Source of the DNA: Branchiostoma belcheri
Taxonomy: Eukaryota > Chordata > Leptocardii > Amphioxiformes > Branchiostomatidae
DNA: 64,000 nucleotides
Assembly: GCF_001625305.1 (NCBI RefSeq)
Contig: NW_017804254.1
Location: 457,501-521,500, forward strand
Direction: 5' to 3'
Of this stretch, positions 45,401 through 61,900 are shown one piece after another (within the stretch, counting starts at the first letter, position 1; every line of letters starts with the position of its first letter). The notes below the pieces were generated by a model, which made no database searches, had not been told where the DNA came from, and was given only the letters and a program-made list of their open reading frames with translations. The position numbers and the translations under genes were made by a program.

Positions 45401-48399
45401 GCAAAATTCTACAATGAGTAGCAAAATTATGAGTAGCAAAATTTTGTCAAATGACAGAAAAGATGCTGGTTAGAACACTGCTTTGCTTCACCTCCTGGCT
45501 ATCTTGCAGGTCCCCACCTGGTGTTTGTTGTGTTCCCCCGTGTACTGGGGCTGCTGCCTGCCTCCTACCTGTGGTCCATCCTGTTCTACCTGACTCTGCT
45601 GCTTCTCGCCTTCAGCTGCCAGGTAATGTCACCTCATATGGAGCTGGGAATCAGGGGACGGTCACGGACGTCGTACTATCGTCTGCAAACCGAACGCTTT
45701 CTTCCATTGGGATGGCCGTGCTTGTGTCCTACAAAACCCTGCCATCTTGTTACAGAAAATTCTGTCGTAGATCACTTTCACTGGTTGGTTTTGTCACGGC
45801 CTGACAGCAAAATTGTATGACGATCTATGACGAATGTGATTGCGCCTTTTAAAAAAGGCAACACCCTTTCCTCAACGCTCACTGCCAGTATTCTTTACAT
45901 TTCTGACATCCCTGCTGCTAAGTAGACAATATGTTACGATCTTATCTGCCTGAATTTCAGGCATTATTTAGCATAAGGACAAGCTTTGTCTCTCTCATCC
46001 TACAGTTTGTAATCGTGGAGACCATCGTGACGTCCTTACTGGACCTGTTTCCAGCGGGTAACAACGGCACAGGCGGGCTGTGTAACCGGCGCATGCTGCT
46101 CCATCTCCTGCTCACCTTCACCAGCTGTATCCTCTTCTTCCTGCTGGGCCTGCCTCTGGTCACACAGGTCAGTAACCTGCGGGTCACTGAGCATGCTTCA
46201 GGAAAGTTTTGAAACCCTGGTTTTTCACAGTTTTCGTTGGATATTTGGTCAATATTGCATCAGAATTTTGCCTGTTGCAGAGGATATCTTTTCTGACACA
46301 ATATTTCGAAACTACAGACGGGATATTAATCATGCGAAAATATGACCTTATATGAGACGTTCTGCCAAAGTGCTATGTACAATACACAAAAGGGTTTCAC
46401 CCAGGTGTAACTTACGTTATGCGGACCAACAGTCATCTCTTAGAGGTGAACATAGTGAGCAACTTGCAAGTATTACCCCCTCCCTCTTCAACCTAATATA
46501 TACAGCCCAGATATTGCGTTTCATGCCTTATGTTTTGTGTCAGGAAATGTCAGTTGACACTTGTTACTTTGAGGGTTATATCAGTGTCAAGTCATTAAGT
46601 CATTAGCTAGCCCTTTTATTACAGCCATATATCACATTGGTCAAACTGTGTTTTAAATGCAATTGTCGTATCAGTGCCCCATAGATATAATTTTAATCCA
46701 TATTTCTTCTGTTCTGCAGGGTGGTCTGTACCTGTACAACTTGCTGGATAATTTTGTGTGCTCTGGGTTTGTCCTCCTGCCCATCCTCCTCCTGAAGAGT
46801 ATTGGCATCTCCTGGTTCTACAGTAAGTACAAATTATGTATAATGGTGAAAACAGTTACAATGTACATGTATGTGTAATTATGTATAATGGATAATGCAT
46901 AATGTTTACCCTCGCATATGATCTGCTCTGTAAATTCTTACTCAAACACATTCACATATATGCTGACAGGAGTCTAAATCCCTCCTGCTATAAAACTGCA
47001 ACATTATGTACAATGTAACCCAACACCAGTTACCACATAAATACTGTGTTTTCCATGATCAGCGATCAACCGTTGGGGTCGTGACCTGAGCCACATGCTG
47101 CAGTACTCGTGCTGTTACTGCTGTAACAAGTTAGTGACAGTAGTGTGCCAGGTGTGCTGGTGTCTGCCTGTCCCGCTGTACCTCGTGGTGAGTCTCAATG
47201 TCATGTCAATACTGCACAGGCTTTCCCCATCAAGTTAGAGATGGGTTATTTCGTTTAGCATCAAGATCAGATCTGTTTTACTGTTTACAAAATACATGTA
47301 GTACTTTACTTCACTACTTACTTGGCTAAGATGGTGACAGTTTACTACAAGACTTTTGGTACCTTCAAACTGTTTATATTTATTAATATTTGCCTGACTG
47401 TAGAGTGTTTACTGTAGACTGGAATATTAACATATATGCAAGCATAATATAGGTCAAGTTAAGCATGATGCACAACACTGATTGTACTGTGACTCCTCCA
47501 CCAATCCTGTATATTTCACCACACGCACGTAGTGAGCATCTGTTTTTCTGAGAAGCATAAGAAATTTCTGGCTCTACCACACAATAATAATCATTCATTT
47601 GTTGCCGTGGTAATGATTTTTATTGCCTGCCTTGTTCTAACAGGGATCCCTTGTGTGGACATCTCTATTGTGGCCCAACGAGCTGTATTTTGAGAGCTAC
47701 AAGTACTCAGAGGGACATGTTATAATGGGCTGGCTCATTGTCGGGGTAGAGCTGGCACCCATCCCTATTGTTACCATCATCAACTGCTGTCTGGCATGTT
47801 GTGTAAGTACATGATTGTGATCCAGCCTTCGATACAATACAAACAACCATTTTCTGTCTTTTTTTGTGTCAACCGTCTCATTAACTAGTAAATATGGCAA
47901 CACTGTTCAATGTTACTTGCACATATTGTTATAATAATTTACATATTGTTATAATAATTATGTTGTTTTTACTGTAGTCAAATTTTTTAAAGCTGGGCAC
48001 AGTTCAGCTGTAAGGCTAGTCTACAGTGTTTAAACAATAAACAAATCACTACTACATGTACTACCACTACAGTGAAATCACATTTTTGCATCACAGATAT
48101 CAGTATGCTATGAGATAGGATTGTTTTGCTTATTACCTTAAAAGAATGACCAGAAAATTCAGACTTTGAAAATCCAGTTTTGCCACCTTAAAAATTGCCT
48201 TATTTTTCGTAAGGATTGACCCATCTCTTATCATTTATTACAGGTCAAAGGTCGTACCATCATCAGACCCCCTACGGACTGGGGACCGTACCTCCAGCAG
48301 CACCACAGAGGGAAGAGGGGCGGCAAGGTGCTGAGTCAGCCCCACATCCCCCCCAAACCCACCATCATGGTAGTGGACTCTACCGTCACCAGTTTGTGA
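30406..48399 (+). CDS. SLC6-family neurotransmitter/amino-acid transporter, divergent, with altered sodium-site residues
   Basis: Fifteen exons: 30406-30471, 39353-39617, 40260-40391, 41036-41191, 41711-41837, 42888-43020, 43404-43532, 43954-44066, 44720-44844, 45510-45622, 46006-46167, 46720-46822, 47063-47187, 47644-47802, 48244-48399. They join to 2064 nt, 687 aa. Family landmarks: TM1 SIGWAAGLGQLWRFP (residues 89-103), RHGGGF, LLEMTLGQFTSQG, the loop CDNYWNTMEC, APEEYW, and LSSYNRFHNN in TM6. Twelve membrane segments are expected in the plasma membrane. The TM1 position that is Asp in monoamine transporters is Gly95, so an amino-acid-type substrate is more likely (inference). The sodium-1 Asn is Gln98, and the sodium-2 Asp-Ser pair of TM8 is Ser451-Cys452. 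A Cys-rich CCGCGEEN/CQC motif precedes TM1. The subfamily is not assigned. The first intron is 8.9 kb. Confidence 0.92.
32829..33194. mobile_element. PIF/Harbinger-like MITE with GGCCACACCAATTTAATT ends
   Basis: Inverted ends GGCCACACCAATTTAATTTC and GAAATTAAATTGGTGTGGCC extend about 32 bp (through GGTTAACGGA). Direct TAA copies at 32826-32828 and 33195-33197 are a perfect 3-bp duplication, as made by PIF/Harbinger transposases at TWA targets. It is 366 bp and non-coding. The ends are related to those at 49910-50311. Confidence 0.75.
33214..33541. mobile_element. hAT-type MITE (CAGTGTTCTAGCC family), copy 2
   Basis: It begins CACTGCTCTAGCCAGC and ends GCCGGCTAGAGCCCTG. Flanking TGTCTATA (33206-33213) and TGTCTATG (33542-33549) match at 7 of 8 bases. 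It sits 19 bp to the right of the Harbinger-like MITE. Confidence 0.75.
34086..34216. repeat. Dispersed AT-rich repeat (AGTGGTAGGCAAAA family), copy 3
   Basis: GAGTGGTAGGCAAAAAAATG, GATTTACCTATCAATAATTTGC, ATGTCTTCAAAATTTGCATG and AACAGCGATCACTCGTA match the copies at 3099-3222 and 19985-20105. Confidence 0.6.
34350..34508. mobile_element. Fold-back MITE with CTCCAAGCAGAGGTTGG ends, copy 2
   Basis: The left arm TACTCTCCAAGCAGAGGTTG continues through GTGATCTTTCTAATACAT. The right arm is its reverse complement, ending CAACCTCTGCTTGAAGAGTA. Arms are about 50 bp with an approximately 50-bp loop. A related single end, TACTCTCCGAGCAGAAGTT, is at 63651. Confidence 0.75.
37890..38030. repeat. Inverted pair of a repeat also present at 63765-63850
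   Basis: GAAAACTTACTCAATTCTAG ... GATTTTGAAAAC (37891-37933) is inverted relative to GTTTTCAAAATCTATCCAAT ... TGAGTAGCTGTTTTC (37976-38016). The same text, TTTCAAAATCATATCCAGTT ... TTGAGTAACTG, follows a hammerhead-like core at 63744-63780. Confidence 0.55.
40745..40985 (+). mobile_element. tRNA-derived SINE, copy 1
   Basis: A tRNA-like head with AGTGTTTGCCTTGCATTCGG and box B GAATTCGATCCCCGGCC is followed by a body (CATACCAAAGACTTTAAAAATG, ACACACTACCAGTGGACTAG, TGTGCGGCCCAAGGGCCACA). It ends in TGATTTGACTTGATTT. A 5'-truncated copy is at 60066-60275. It lies in an SLC6 intron. Confidence 0.65.
41268..41560. repeat. Degraded copy of the CAGTGTTCTAGCC hAT-type MITE (reverse)
   Basis: AAATTTTGCCCAATCCATCATC, CAGTAAAATTTGCCGCTCAA, GAAATAGCATTTCAGAGGGTT and AATTTCAGGCTGGCTAGAAC correspond in reverse order to the 2468-2763 copy. 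Ends are too eroded to define. Confidence 0.5.
42010..42110 (+). repeat. Repeat end with hammerhead-like core
   Basis: CTGAGGA (42021-42027), a perfect 6-bp stem GGTGAC/GTCACC with loop AGACA, then GAAAC (42046-42050) and GTCGGCTGAATAAAAGAC. The arrangement CTGANGA-stem-GAAAC equals the conserved core of a hammerhead ribozyme except for one extra A before the stem. Confidence 0.5.
42474..42843. mobile_element. hAT-like MITE with CAGGGCTCGAAAT ends
   Basis: It begins CAGGGCTCGAAATACTGG and ends GAATTTCGAGCTCTG. The direct repeat GTTCAC flanks it exactly (42468-42473 and 42844-42849). Internally, GTGCACCCAAAATT and TGGGTGCACCAGT words are repeated and inverted. Its right end is 44 bp before SLC6 exon 6. 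Confidence 0.7.
44103..44557. mobile_element. Inverted-repeat element carrying a SINE-like insertion
   Basis: Ends CAGCGTGCAAAATACCTGGT and AAGTATTTTGTACACTG are imperfect inverse copies, with inner GGCAACC/GGTTGCC words on both sides. A tRNA-like segment (44385-44455, TAGCTCACTCAGTTAGAGCG) sits inside. No target duplication was found. Confidence 0.5.
45220..45480. mobile_element. hAT-type MITE (CAGTGTTCTAGCC family), copy 3, with perfect 8-bp duplication
   Basis: It begins CAGTGTTCTAGCCAGCCTGA and ends GCTGGTTAGAACACTG. CTTTGCTT stands exactly on both sides (45212-45219 and 45481-45488). It is 261 bp, non-coding, and lies 29 bp upstream of SLC6 exon 10, so the right duplication falls in the 3' splice-site region. 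Confidence 0.85.
46226..46345 (-). repeat. Dispersed repeat (TTTTCAAATGTTGTATTGG family), reverse copy
   Basis: TTTGGTCAATATTGCATCAG, AATTTTGCC, GATATCTTTTCTGACACAATATT are the reverse complement of words in 54225-54420 and 62305-62460. Confidence 0.55.
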
Positions 48400-49909
48400 T
48401 ATGCTGGACTATTCCATCATATGAGTGATGGAGGGGAGTCAGCTATCTTTGCTCTTCCCATTTTCATTTGATTGATGTCAATCTTCACTATGTCAAAATT
48501 CTGCCCGTAGCCACTCACAAAAACGTACTCAACTTTTAAAGAGTTTGCCCCAAATTTTAGAATACAGCCTACAGGGAATTTCAAGGCACTTTAATGTACA
48601 CTGAGGAGAACAAAAATAGATGGATATTTTGTATCTATTTCTACAATGTATGTCTATTTGTGCCATGGTGCAGCATTTTAATGTGGTAGAACCCTTTTAG
48701 AATTGAACTTTAAAGGTTTTATGGAAATGATAATATGGCTGCCGTAAAGTCATACTTGTGCCTTGGGACCTCAATGTTTTTAATTTTTATAAAAAGAAGG
48801 GTGTAATAGTAGGTGAGAATTCTGTGCCTTTTAAATGTAAAGTATTTTGTGGTATGAAACCTGTACTAGCCTGGCCTATGACAGAGGGTTCTAAATGCCT
48901 TAGTATAATTAGAGTGAAGATACTCTGAGATTCCCATTAGATTGTAAACTATTTATTATGTGATGTTCTGATTGCACGGTTTCTTCTGCACTAATAATTA
49001 GATTTACTGAAACTAAACTTGATGTAGAATTTTCTTGACATGTTGAGCCAATCACAGTAAGATACATGTAGAGCTAGTGATGAATTGTGACAATATGTTG
49101 AATAATGATACCAGATTAGTTAAGTCGATAGAATATTTAAGACTAAAAGGTAGACCATTCTAGGTTTGTAAGTGTGAATACATGAAGGTGTAAATATGTT
49201 GCGACAAAAAAAGGAACAATGTTAATGAATACGTATACTGACTGTGAAACAGTTATGTGTGACGCTACATGTACCCTGTTTTTAGGAATTAATGAACCAT
49301 GGCTTTGAATGTACAAGTATGTAAGGTACACCCTGTTGAGTGTTTTTGAAAATGCATAACAAGATGTAGGAGTGAAGTGTTAATTTGTTTCTGAATGATT
49401 GAAGCAAAAAGTTTTTGTGGATTGGTTCAAGTCAGTGCTTGTTTTTACCATTCATTACAGGGAATAATTATATGTAAGACATTGTTATGTTAAAACTTTG
49501 TTTGTACAGTGCTTTTATTGTGTGCTGTCTCCAACAAATGAACTATTAACGTTTCAAAATCTGGTATAAACAAATTGTGTAAATAAGGAACCGAATCATT
49601 TTAAAATCAGATAGTCCTTGAGGTGGTTTAGAGTGAAATGGTGAACAAGTCTGTGCCTTGTGTTTGTGTTGTGCTTATTGCAGTGTGGATTGACATTGTT
49701 GTATGGAAATGCCCAAGTTGTTCAGAGCTTTAGGAGAGCAGATACAGACAGAAGCGATAGTCAACTCCAACTACATATGTAAGTAGCAGACAAATGATGA
49801 CTGATTGATTGATTGATTGATAATTTGATATCTAAACATTAGGAAAAGTGGCAGCTGCAGTACTACACAACTCCAGAAGGTGTTCCACAAGTCCTGATAT
49901 TCAGGCTTA

Positions 49910-50311
49910 GGCCACACCAAGTAAATTTTATGGATGACGTCCTTTGGAGACCCTAAATCTAATGCGAGAGGGCGAAAAAAAAACAAGAAGGGCCCTAAAA
50001 AACAAGATGCCTAGATTAGAAATATACTAAGAGACGACAAATGTTAGGACACAAATTGAATGAGGTGACACAGTGTAACAAGCAAGAAGTCTTTTATTCA
50101 TCATCAAAACAGCAATAAATCAGATGGAATAGCAGTTATCGTCCTGTCCTGTTTTCGCGTTACGGGTTTCACGTCAATCTGACAATTTGTAGCACTGTTG
50201 TGACTCTTTGGTCATAGTTACAGGAAGCGGAATTTCTTGTTTATTTTTCTAGGAACAGGCCAAAATCAATGCGCGCGCGGACGTCATCCATAAAATTTAC
50301 TTGGTGTGGCC
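49910..50311. mobile_element. PIF/Harbinger-like MITE, GGCCACACCAAGTAAATTTT ends, copy 1
   Basis: Inverted ends of about 33 bp: GGCCACACCAAGTAAATTTT through GGATGACGTC, mirrored at the right. TTA stands on both sides (49907-49909 and 50312-50314), a 3-bp TWA duplication. It is 402 bp, non-coding, with AATAAA words and an internal CGCGCGCG. A 391-bp near-identical copy lies at 56737-57127. Confidence 0.85.
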
Positions 50312-50796
50312 TTATTTCAGACACTAATTTTCTCAGTGTAAGGACACAGTATTATTGCATAGTAACAGTGGCTGTGTTACAACATGTTGCTCTTGGACAA
50401 CTGTTTGGTTGCAACTTTACACTAAAAGAGAGTATCTTTGATAACATCTGATGGTTGTACAATCTGCAGGCTTAAGTTATGATGTGAGTACAAGATGTAA
50501 ACTATACTTAGTGCACATAATGTTCATGTTGTTCATCATAGTAAACCAATGTCCTGTCAATTATCTATTAAAGAAAGTAATACCAAGCACTGGAAGTTTT
50601 TTTATTTGCAGACAAAGCTCTACATTTGAAACAGTGAAGGCCTATCTTAGTTAAAAATGCCATCAGCATCATAGTAGCTGTACTTGTTGGAACTGCTGAA
50701 AAAATAGCAAAGGAGCAATAGCAAAGTTATCTGCTCGGACATTTCATCTACAGTATATAAACACCCCTGGGACTGGGCACAACTCAAAGAGGGCAA

Positions 50797-51025
50797 CAGA
50801 CCTGTCCTTGGTACTGAACACTATCTAAACAAACGCATACACACACACACACGTAGATCTGTCCTTGGTGCTAAACACTATCTATGGACACAGACCTGTC
50901 CTTGGTGCTGAACACTATCCACACACAAACACGCACACACACACATAGATCTGTCCTTGGTGCTGAACACTATCTACAGACACAGACCTGTCCTTGGTGC
51001 TGAACACTATCCACACGGACATATA
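50797..51025 (+). repeat. Compound minisatellite, approximately 92-bp higher-order unit
   Basis: AGA(C/T)CTGTCCTTGGTGCTGA followed by ACACTATC occurs five times, starting near 50797, 50854, 50891, 50946 and 50983. Spacers alternate between a long CA-rich type and a short GGACAC type, so the true period is about 92-94 bp. It ends about 120 bp before the AHCY start codon. Confidence 0.85.
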
Positions 51026-51145
51026 CCTGTTATTCAGTTCATACCAAATAAGCTAGAGGGCGCTGTTGCATAACCCACCGGACAGGTGAAGCAAGGCCAT
51101 AACCTTTGACCTAAAGAAGATCGCTGATTCAGTGGGAGGCGCATC

Positions 51146-56304
<5,159 letters not shown>

Positions 56305-58937
56305 CTTTTGTAGGGTTGGACATCACTGACAGTCCAGGAGATAGAAAGGAGATATAGAATTTTTCTTTCTTTGGACTGGTTGGGTATGTAAATTTTTCAT
56401 TCAGCATTTTCAAAAATATAAAATTATGCAAAATCATGTATTCCTTAAAATATGGAAATAATTTTTATCCTTCAGATGCATATTTTCATTATGCTATGAT
56501 ACCTTCTGGTGCCTTATGGTGCTATTATATATAGCACTCAAAAGATTTTCATTTAAAGATTGTGCTGCGTTGTATGAATTACTACGTAGTATTACATGAC
56601 TGAGTCATGATAACAAATGAAAGGTGAGAATTGTTCTTCAAATTGTAAGGAGAGGAGAGGGTGCTAATTATATATCATAAAGTACAATGTATATTCTTAT
56701 AATTTTATGTTACTAACAATGGACTATTCATTGTAAGGCCACACCAAGTAAATTTTATGGATGACGTCCTTTGAAGACCCTAAATCTAATGTGAGAGGGC
56801 GAAAAAAAACCAAGAAGGGCCCTAAAAAACAAGATGCCTAGATTAGAAATATACTAAGAGACGAAAAATGTTAGGACACAAATTGAATGAGGTGACACAG
56901 TGTAGTCTTTTATTCATCATCAAAACAGCAATAAATCAGGTGGAATAGCAGTTGTCGTCCTGTCCTGTTTTCGCGTTACGGGTTTCACGTCAATCTGACG
57001 ATTTGCGGCACTGTCGTGACTCTTTGGTCATAGTTACAGGAAGCGGAATTTCTTGTATTTTTTTCTAGGAACAGGCCAAAATCAATGCGCGCGAGGACGT
57101 CATCCATAAAATTTACTTGGTGTGGCCAATTAAACCCATGCTTAGCCTTAAGCATACAGAAGCTCACAGATTTTAAACTACTCTTGTTATGCAGACCACA
57201 TGTATATACATAGAGACAAACTTTTGTTACTATTGATCAGAAGTTTTTAATAAAAACGCTGTAATCAAAATTGCAAGAAAGCTCATTGTAGTCAGAAATG
57301 CCAGAATCACACCAAGCTTACTACAAAGTGATTGTCTATGCTATCAATGACTGAAAGCTGCATTTTTTTATAATTGCTTCACAAATAGCTCTTGACAGAT
57401 TTCAGTTCTATTACACTGCTGGCAAGTGAAAGTGAACTGGGTTCGAGCTACCATGTACCTTTCTTAAGCTACATGGCCTCCTTCCCGGAAGTTTCAAATA
57501 TCGGTTTGTTAGAATTTGCACCTGTTATCTGCATTTGTATCTAGCAGTGAATGTTCTGCTCTATAAAAGATCCAACATGTTTAATAACAGACAACATTTC
57601 ACTTTGGTCTGTTAATACATCAAGCATTCTAAGTGACTTGTATTTTCTCATTTCCAAGTTGATTTCCACTATATACATATATGGATTTTGCATAGCTGCC
57701 CTCTACTTTCCCTACTGTTCCAGTACAATTTTAGGGAGATGTAATTAATATCTATTCCATGATTGTTTGTCCATGATTTACGCGTTACAGAAGGTAGGAG
57801 TAGTCAGTACATTCATATTTGCTACATGTAGACATTTCTTCTTTCTATAACGTACGTGTATAGACACTATATCCTTAGAAAATGCAGCCTCTCTATATAG
57901 AACTCTAAGTCAGTTGCTTTTTAACACACATACATACAAAAAAGTAGCAAAATATCTACATTTTCTCACAGTACGTTTCTGTCAATATATTTTAGCTGTT
58001 TTAATTTTTACAACCCCCCTTTGTCAAATGTTTCAAAGTTGTAACAAATCTCTTAAAACATGAATAAAATCATTAAATGATCTTACATCATTGACATATC
58101 AACCTTTCTCCCAAAGATAAAGTTTTCTCTCTCTGAGACTTTAGAAATAACATTTCATCCTGTACATTTATGTGATAAAAATAAGGGAAGGATCATTATC
58201 TCTTAAGTACAGTTTCCCTTTTGACAGTAAGTTTCCTTTGGTATCAAGGTAACATGATCATACACAGACTGTAACACATCATTTTGATTTTCTCATGTAT
58301 CTGTACATTTACTACAACACATGGCTACTTATGTCATCTATTTGGAAGAGATTGCCTCAATTGTGTGAAAAGAGCCCCCTTGCAGATGTTAGTGGGATTG
58401 CAGGATCTTGACTTTTCTTGCTGTTAAGGTTTCTTCACAGCATAGAACCCAAGTGTGATGCTGGGTTCAGGGGCAATGTGGGCTTTAAGTTAAGTCTGGG
58501 AATTTGTTCTTCACTACATTGGAAAACACTGCTGATGGCGCTAATGTTTTCTACATTCTTCTTTTGACAAGTTGTTGTGTTCCACTACGACATATTTTGA
58601 GTTTTGGACTGTCAACTACCTATGTCGCTACCACATCACATGTAGAGAGCTACTAGATCATGAAAAAAAACATGTAGCACACTGAACCACACTAGGCCAT
58701 TCCTTCAGCGAGGAATGGCCAGCGTGCTTCAAGACAGACGTGGTTGTCGGTACCGCTGATCAGGCCCGGTGTCAGCCTGTTCGGCAGTCGATACATGATA
58801 GGACAGTCCGCACCTCCAACACTGGCAGTGGTCTTCCCAGAATTCCTCAAACTCCTCCCACAGTATTTCCAGACTCTCCACCCGGGAGTGCTGTCGCTCC
58901 CGGGGCTCTTCTCACACATTTGACAGCACTTGAACTT
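56305..58937. other. Convergent 3' region of AHCY and TMEM117
   Basis: It contains the second copy of the Harbinger-like MITE (56737-57127). The rest is AT-rich. An approximately 200-bp GC-richer stretch before 58937 is open on the + strand only as the shadow of the TMEM117 tail and its 3'UTR. No other gene is seen. Confidence 0.5.
56737..57127. mobile_element. PIF/Harbinger-like MITE, GGCCACACCAAGTAAATTTT ends, copy 2
   Basis: It is nearly identical to 49910-50311 over its whole length, apart from a small internal deletion (the AACAAGCAAGAA segment is missing) and point changes. The left flank is TAA and the right flank AAT, so the duplication is not exact. High identity suggests recent activity. 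Confidence 0.85.
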
Positions 58938-61900
58938 TCACCAGTCCCTCCGGCGCTGCTCCGTTCTCCGCCGGAACGGCCGGCCCCCGTTTTCCCTCTC
59001 GGTATCGGGGGTGTCGTACGCCGCGGGTGGCGGCGGGACATTTAAAGAATTTACGTTTGTTAGCGACACGACGGTCGTCTTTGGTTTGGCAGAACTCTTC
59101 TGCCACACCCTCAGTCTCTTCGACCGCTTCCTCTTGACATAGCGGTCTGCGTGGGGATCCTTCTCGTTGGGCTTGAAGCGTCCGTACCACCAGATGAGGA
59201 CGCCAAAGGTGACGAAGGCCATGAGGCCCGGGACGAACGCGATGCCCTTGATACCCAGCGTGAATCCGATATATTTGGAATGCATATGAAGGTCTCTTTC
59301 CAAATATGTCAGATTTGTTGCTGGGTCGGTGTGGTTGGCGCGCCAGTCGTACGTGAGCGTCGTCCGGTTGAACAGGTCGCCCTGGAGCGTGGTGATGTCC
59401 TTCACAAAGTGGATACTGTCGTCTGGCCCCACGTACTGCCCGTAGTCAAACGGCTTGTAGAAGATCTGGTTCTTCCACATGTTCAAGTCCAGGATTATCA
59501 CCAACATGATGATTCCATAGTTGAACCACTTCCCTAGAAAAATACACAGTGGTTTGTAGTAAGAACAACTTAAGACAAAAATTAGAAACTTAAGGTAACA
59601 TACATATTTGCAAGCAAATACAGTCATAATGTTTACCTTCAATCATGTTTACCTTCACATGGCCTCACCTAATTGCCTGCATGAGTGGATATATACTTAC
59701 AAATGAAAAAAAAATACTGTTTTATTATTACTCAAATACATTCATTCCTGAAGCCACCTTGCTACGTGTAATCTTTCCCTACCTGTGACGTGGATTGTCC
59801 ACTCGTCTTTCCGCAGACATTTTGGGATGTGCAGCCGGATGTGAGTGGTGTTGATACCGGGCAGTTTAATGTCCATACTACCCATGAAGTGGGGGAAGTC
59901 CCAGTCCTGGGGGAAACAGTACAAGTTTTTAACACCAACCATATGACTTTTATTCTTAAAGAATATTCAAACACACTTATATGTACGTGCAGTTGCCCCT
60001 TATCCAGAATCCCAAAATACATTCTCTACTGCGTCTATTGACATTGTAATGCACTCTCTTGCTGTCAGGGGTTGATTGGACCTCCTCACCAAGAGCTTGA
60101 GGTCAAACACCAGATCATACTAAAGACTTTAAAATACATGTAAGGTACATGCTGCTTTCTCTGCTTTAAGGTCAAACACACAACACTACCTGTGGGCTAG
60201 CCTCTTGCTGTAGTGCTTGCACACAGTAACTGTGTGGCCCAAGGGCTACAGAAATGGAGATGGGCATGGAACCCATCTAACATGGAGTGGAATGGGACCC
60301 ATCTAACATTGAATGGAACGCGACCCATCTAACATACACCCAGACTTGGGAACCCTGTCCCACCTGCATGACAATGAGCAGGTCCATGACCAGGATGAAG
60401 GAGGCCAGGAAGGCTCGGCTCAGCTCATTGGTCGGCAGGAAGCCGCGGTTCAGGTAGTCCCAGTCGATGTAGTCGGTGGTGATCACCATGACGACCACCC
60501 CGGTGAGGGACAGCAGCACGGTCCAGAACAGGATGATGCGGTGCCAGCCTTGGCGCCACCAGTGGCGGACGGGTCGGGCCCACGTCTCGTAGAGGGTGTC
60601 CTGTAGCATCATGTCTGTCACCTGGGGTGATGGTGGAGAACAACCATTCAGTAAGTTGGTACATCAATTCAACATTATTAGTTACACAACAAGAAATGTT
60701 GAAAAGACATCAGCATGTATGTACAAATTATGCTCTTGTGGAATGCAAGCTTGTGCTGAGATCTCATTACTAGTATTCTAGTAAAACACTTACCGGTAGT
60801 AAAAACTATTGATGGCACCCATCCCCATCAATGTAATTTTCTGCCACATATGGTATATAATTGCGCATGAAGGGTATAAAGCAACGCAACAAGACATTTT
60901 CTCCAGCTGACTTGTCTATTGGTGCTTTGAACTACAGTACATGTACCACCTTTACCACACAGGCCCAACTCATAAGGTAATACTCTGATTTCTCTCTCTC
61001 TGGTTCTCCGATGTTGTCTACGACAGACGAACATCTCTCTAGCTGATTTAGACTTTTCCTAATTCTATTGGAATCTATCTATAACTGTATTGTATACCCA
61101 TCAATACTACAAGCTATCTATAAGTTTACTATGATCCCAGTACCATCCATGCGGTGACGAAGTCTCCCATCCATGTGCCGAGTGCTGCAGCCTTCATGAA
61201 TGAGGAGTTCCTGAGCCCCATGACGTCAGAGATCTGCAGCTCGTACCCCAGCCCTGCCGCCAGGATGATGCCGTTGTAGATGTTGGAGAAGATGAAGAGG
61301 CTCATCAGGGTTGTCAGGAACATGATGAACCAGGAACCGCCGTCACGGTGGAACATCTTCAGACGCAGCAGACGGCCTGGGGGGGGGGTGTGTAGTGGTC
61401 GAGGAACACATTGATTAACTCATATTGGCAGAAAATACATCTATATTTATACTTATCTCTCTGAAAGGCTGACCCCCTCAAGAGACAGAGGGGTCTGGAG
61501 ACAGCTGTCCATACTTGCGTCTACAAGGTAGGTAGGTAGGTACCTTATTCTAGTCATGAACTTGGTCCATGTAATCATTAGGTTTCTTGCAACATACACT
61601 TTTATGTATTTAATGGTAAATTGACAAATGACATATTCAGTCTTCCAAAAATCTTATTAAATGATATTAATGATTGCACAAACTCTTTATCAATGATTGC
61701 ACAAACTCTTAAGAAAATTGGAAATACAATTCTACAGATTTGAACATTCAAACAAAGCTATTTCTAAGTGTCAATACAATATTAACTGATTTAAGTACAA
61801 GCTACTTAATCTAAGAGTTTAGAAGAAAACAACACTCACCAAAGAACAGCTTGTGCACTAGAAACTTGCCCAGGATCATCCCTACAAGGATGGCCAGGAG

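Larger units (their letters stand above)
48400..51145. other. SLC6 3'UTR and intergenic region before AHCY
   Basis: The stretch after the SLC6 stop (48397-48399) is AT-rich and without open frames. It holds a Harbinger-like MITE at 49910-50311 preceded by a short (GATT)n run at 49801-49820, and a compound minisatellite at 50797-51025 just upstream of AHCY exon 1. No further gene is seen. Confidence 0.55.
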
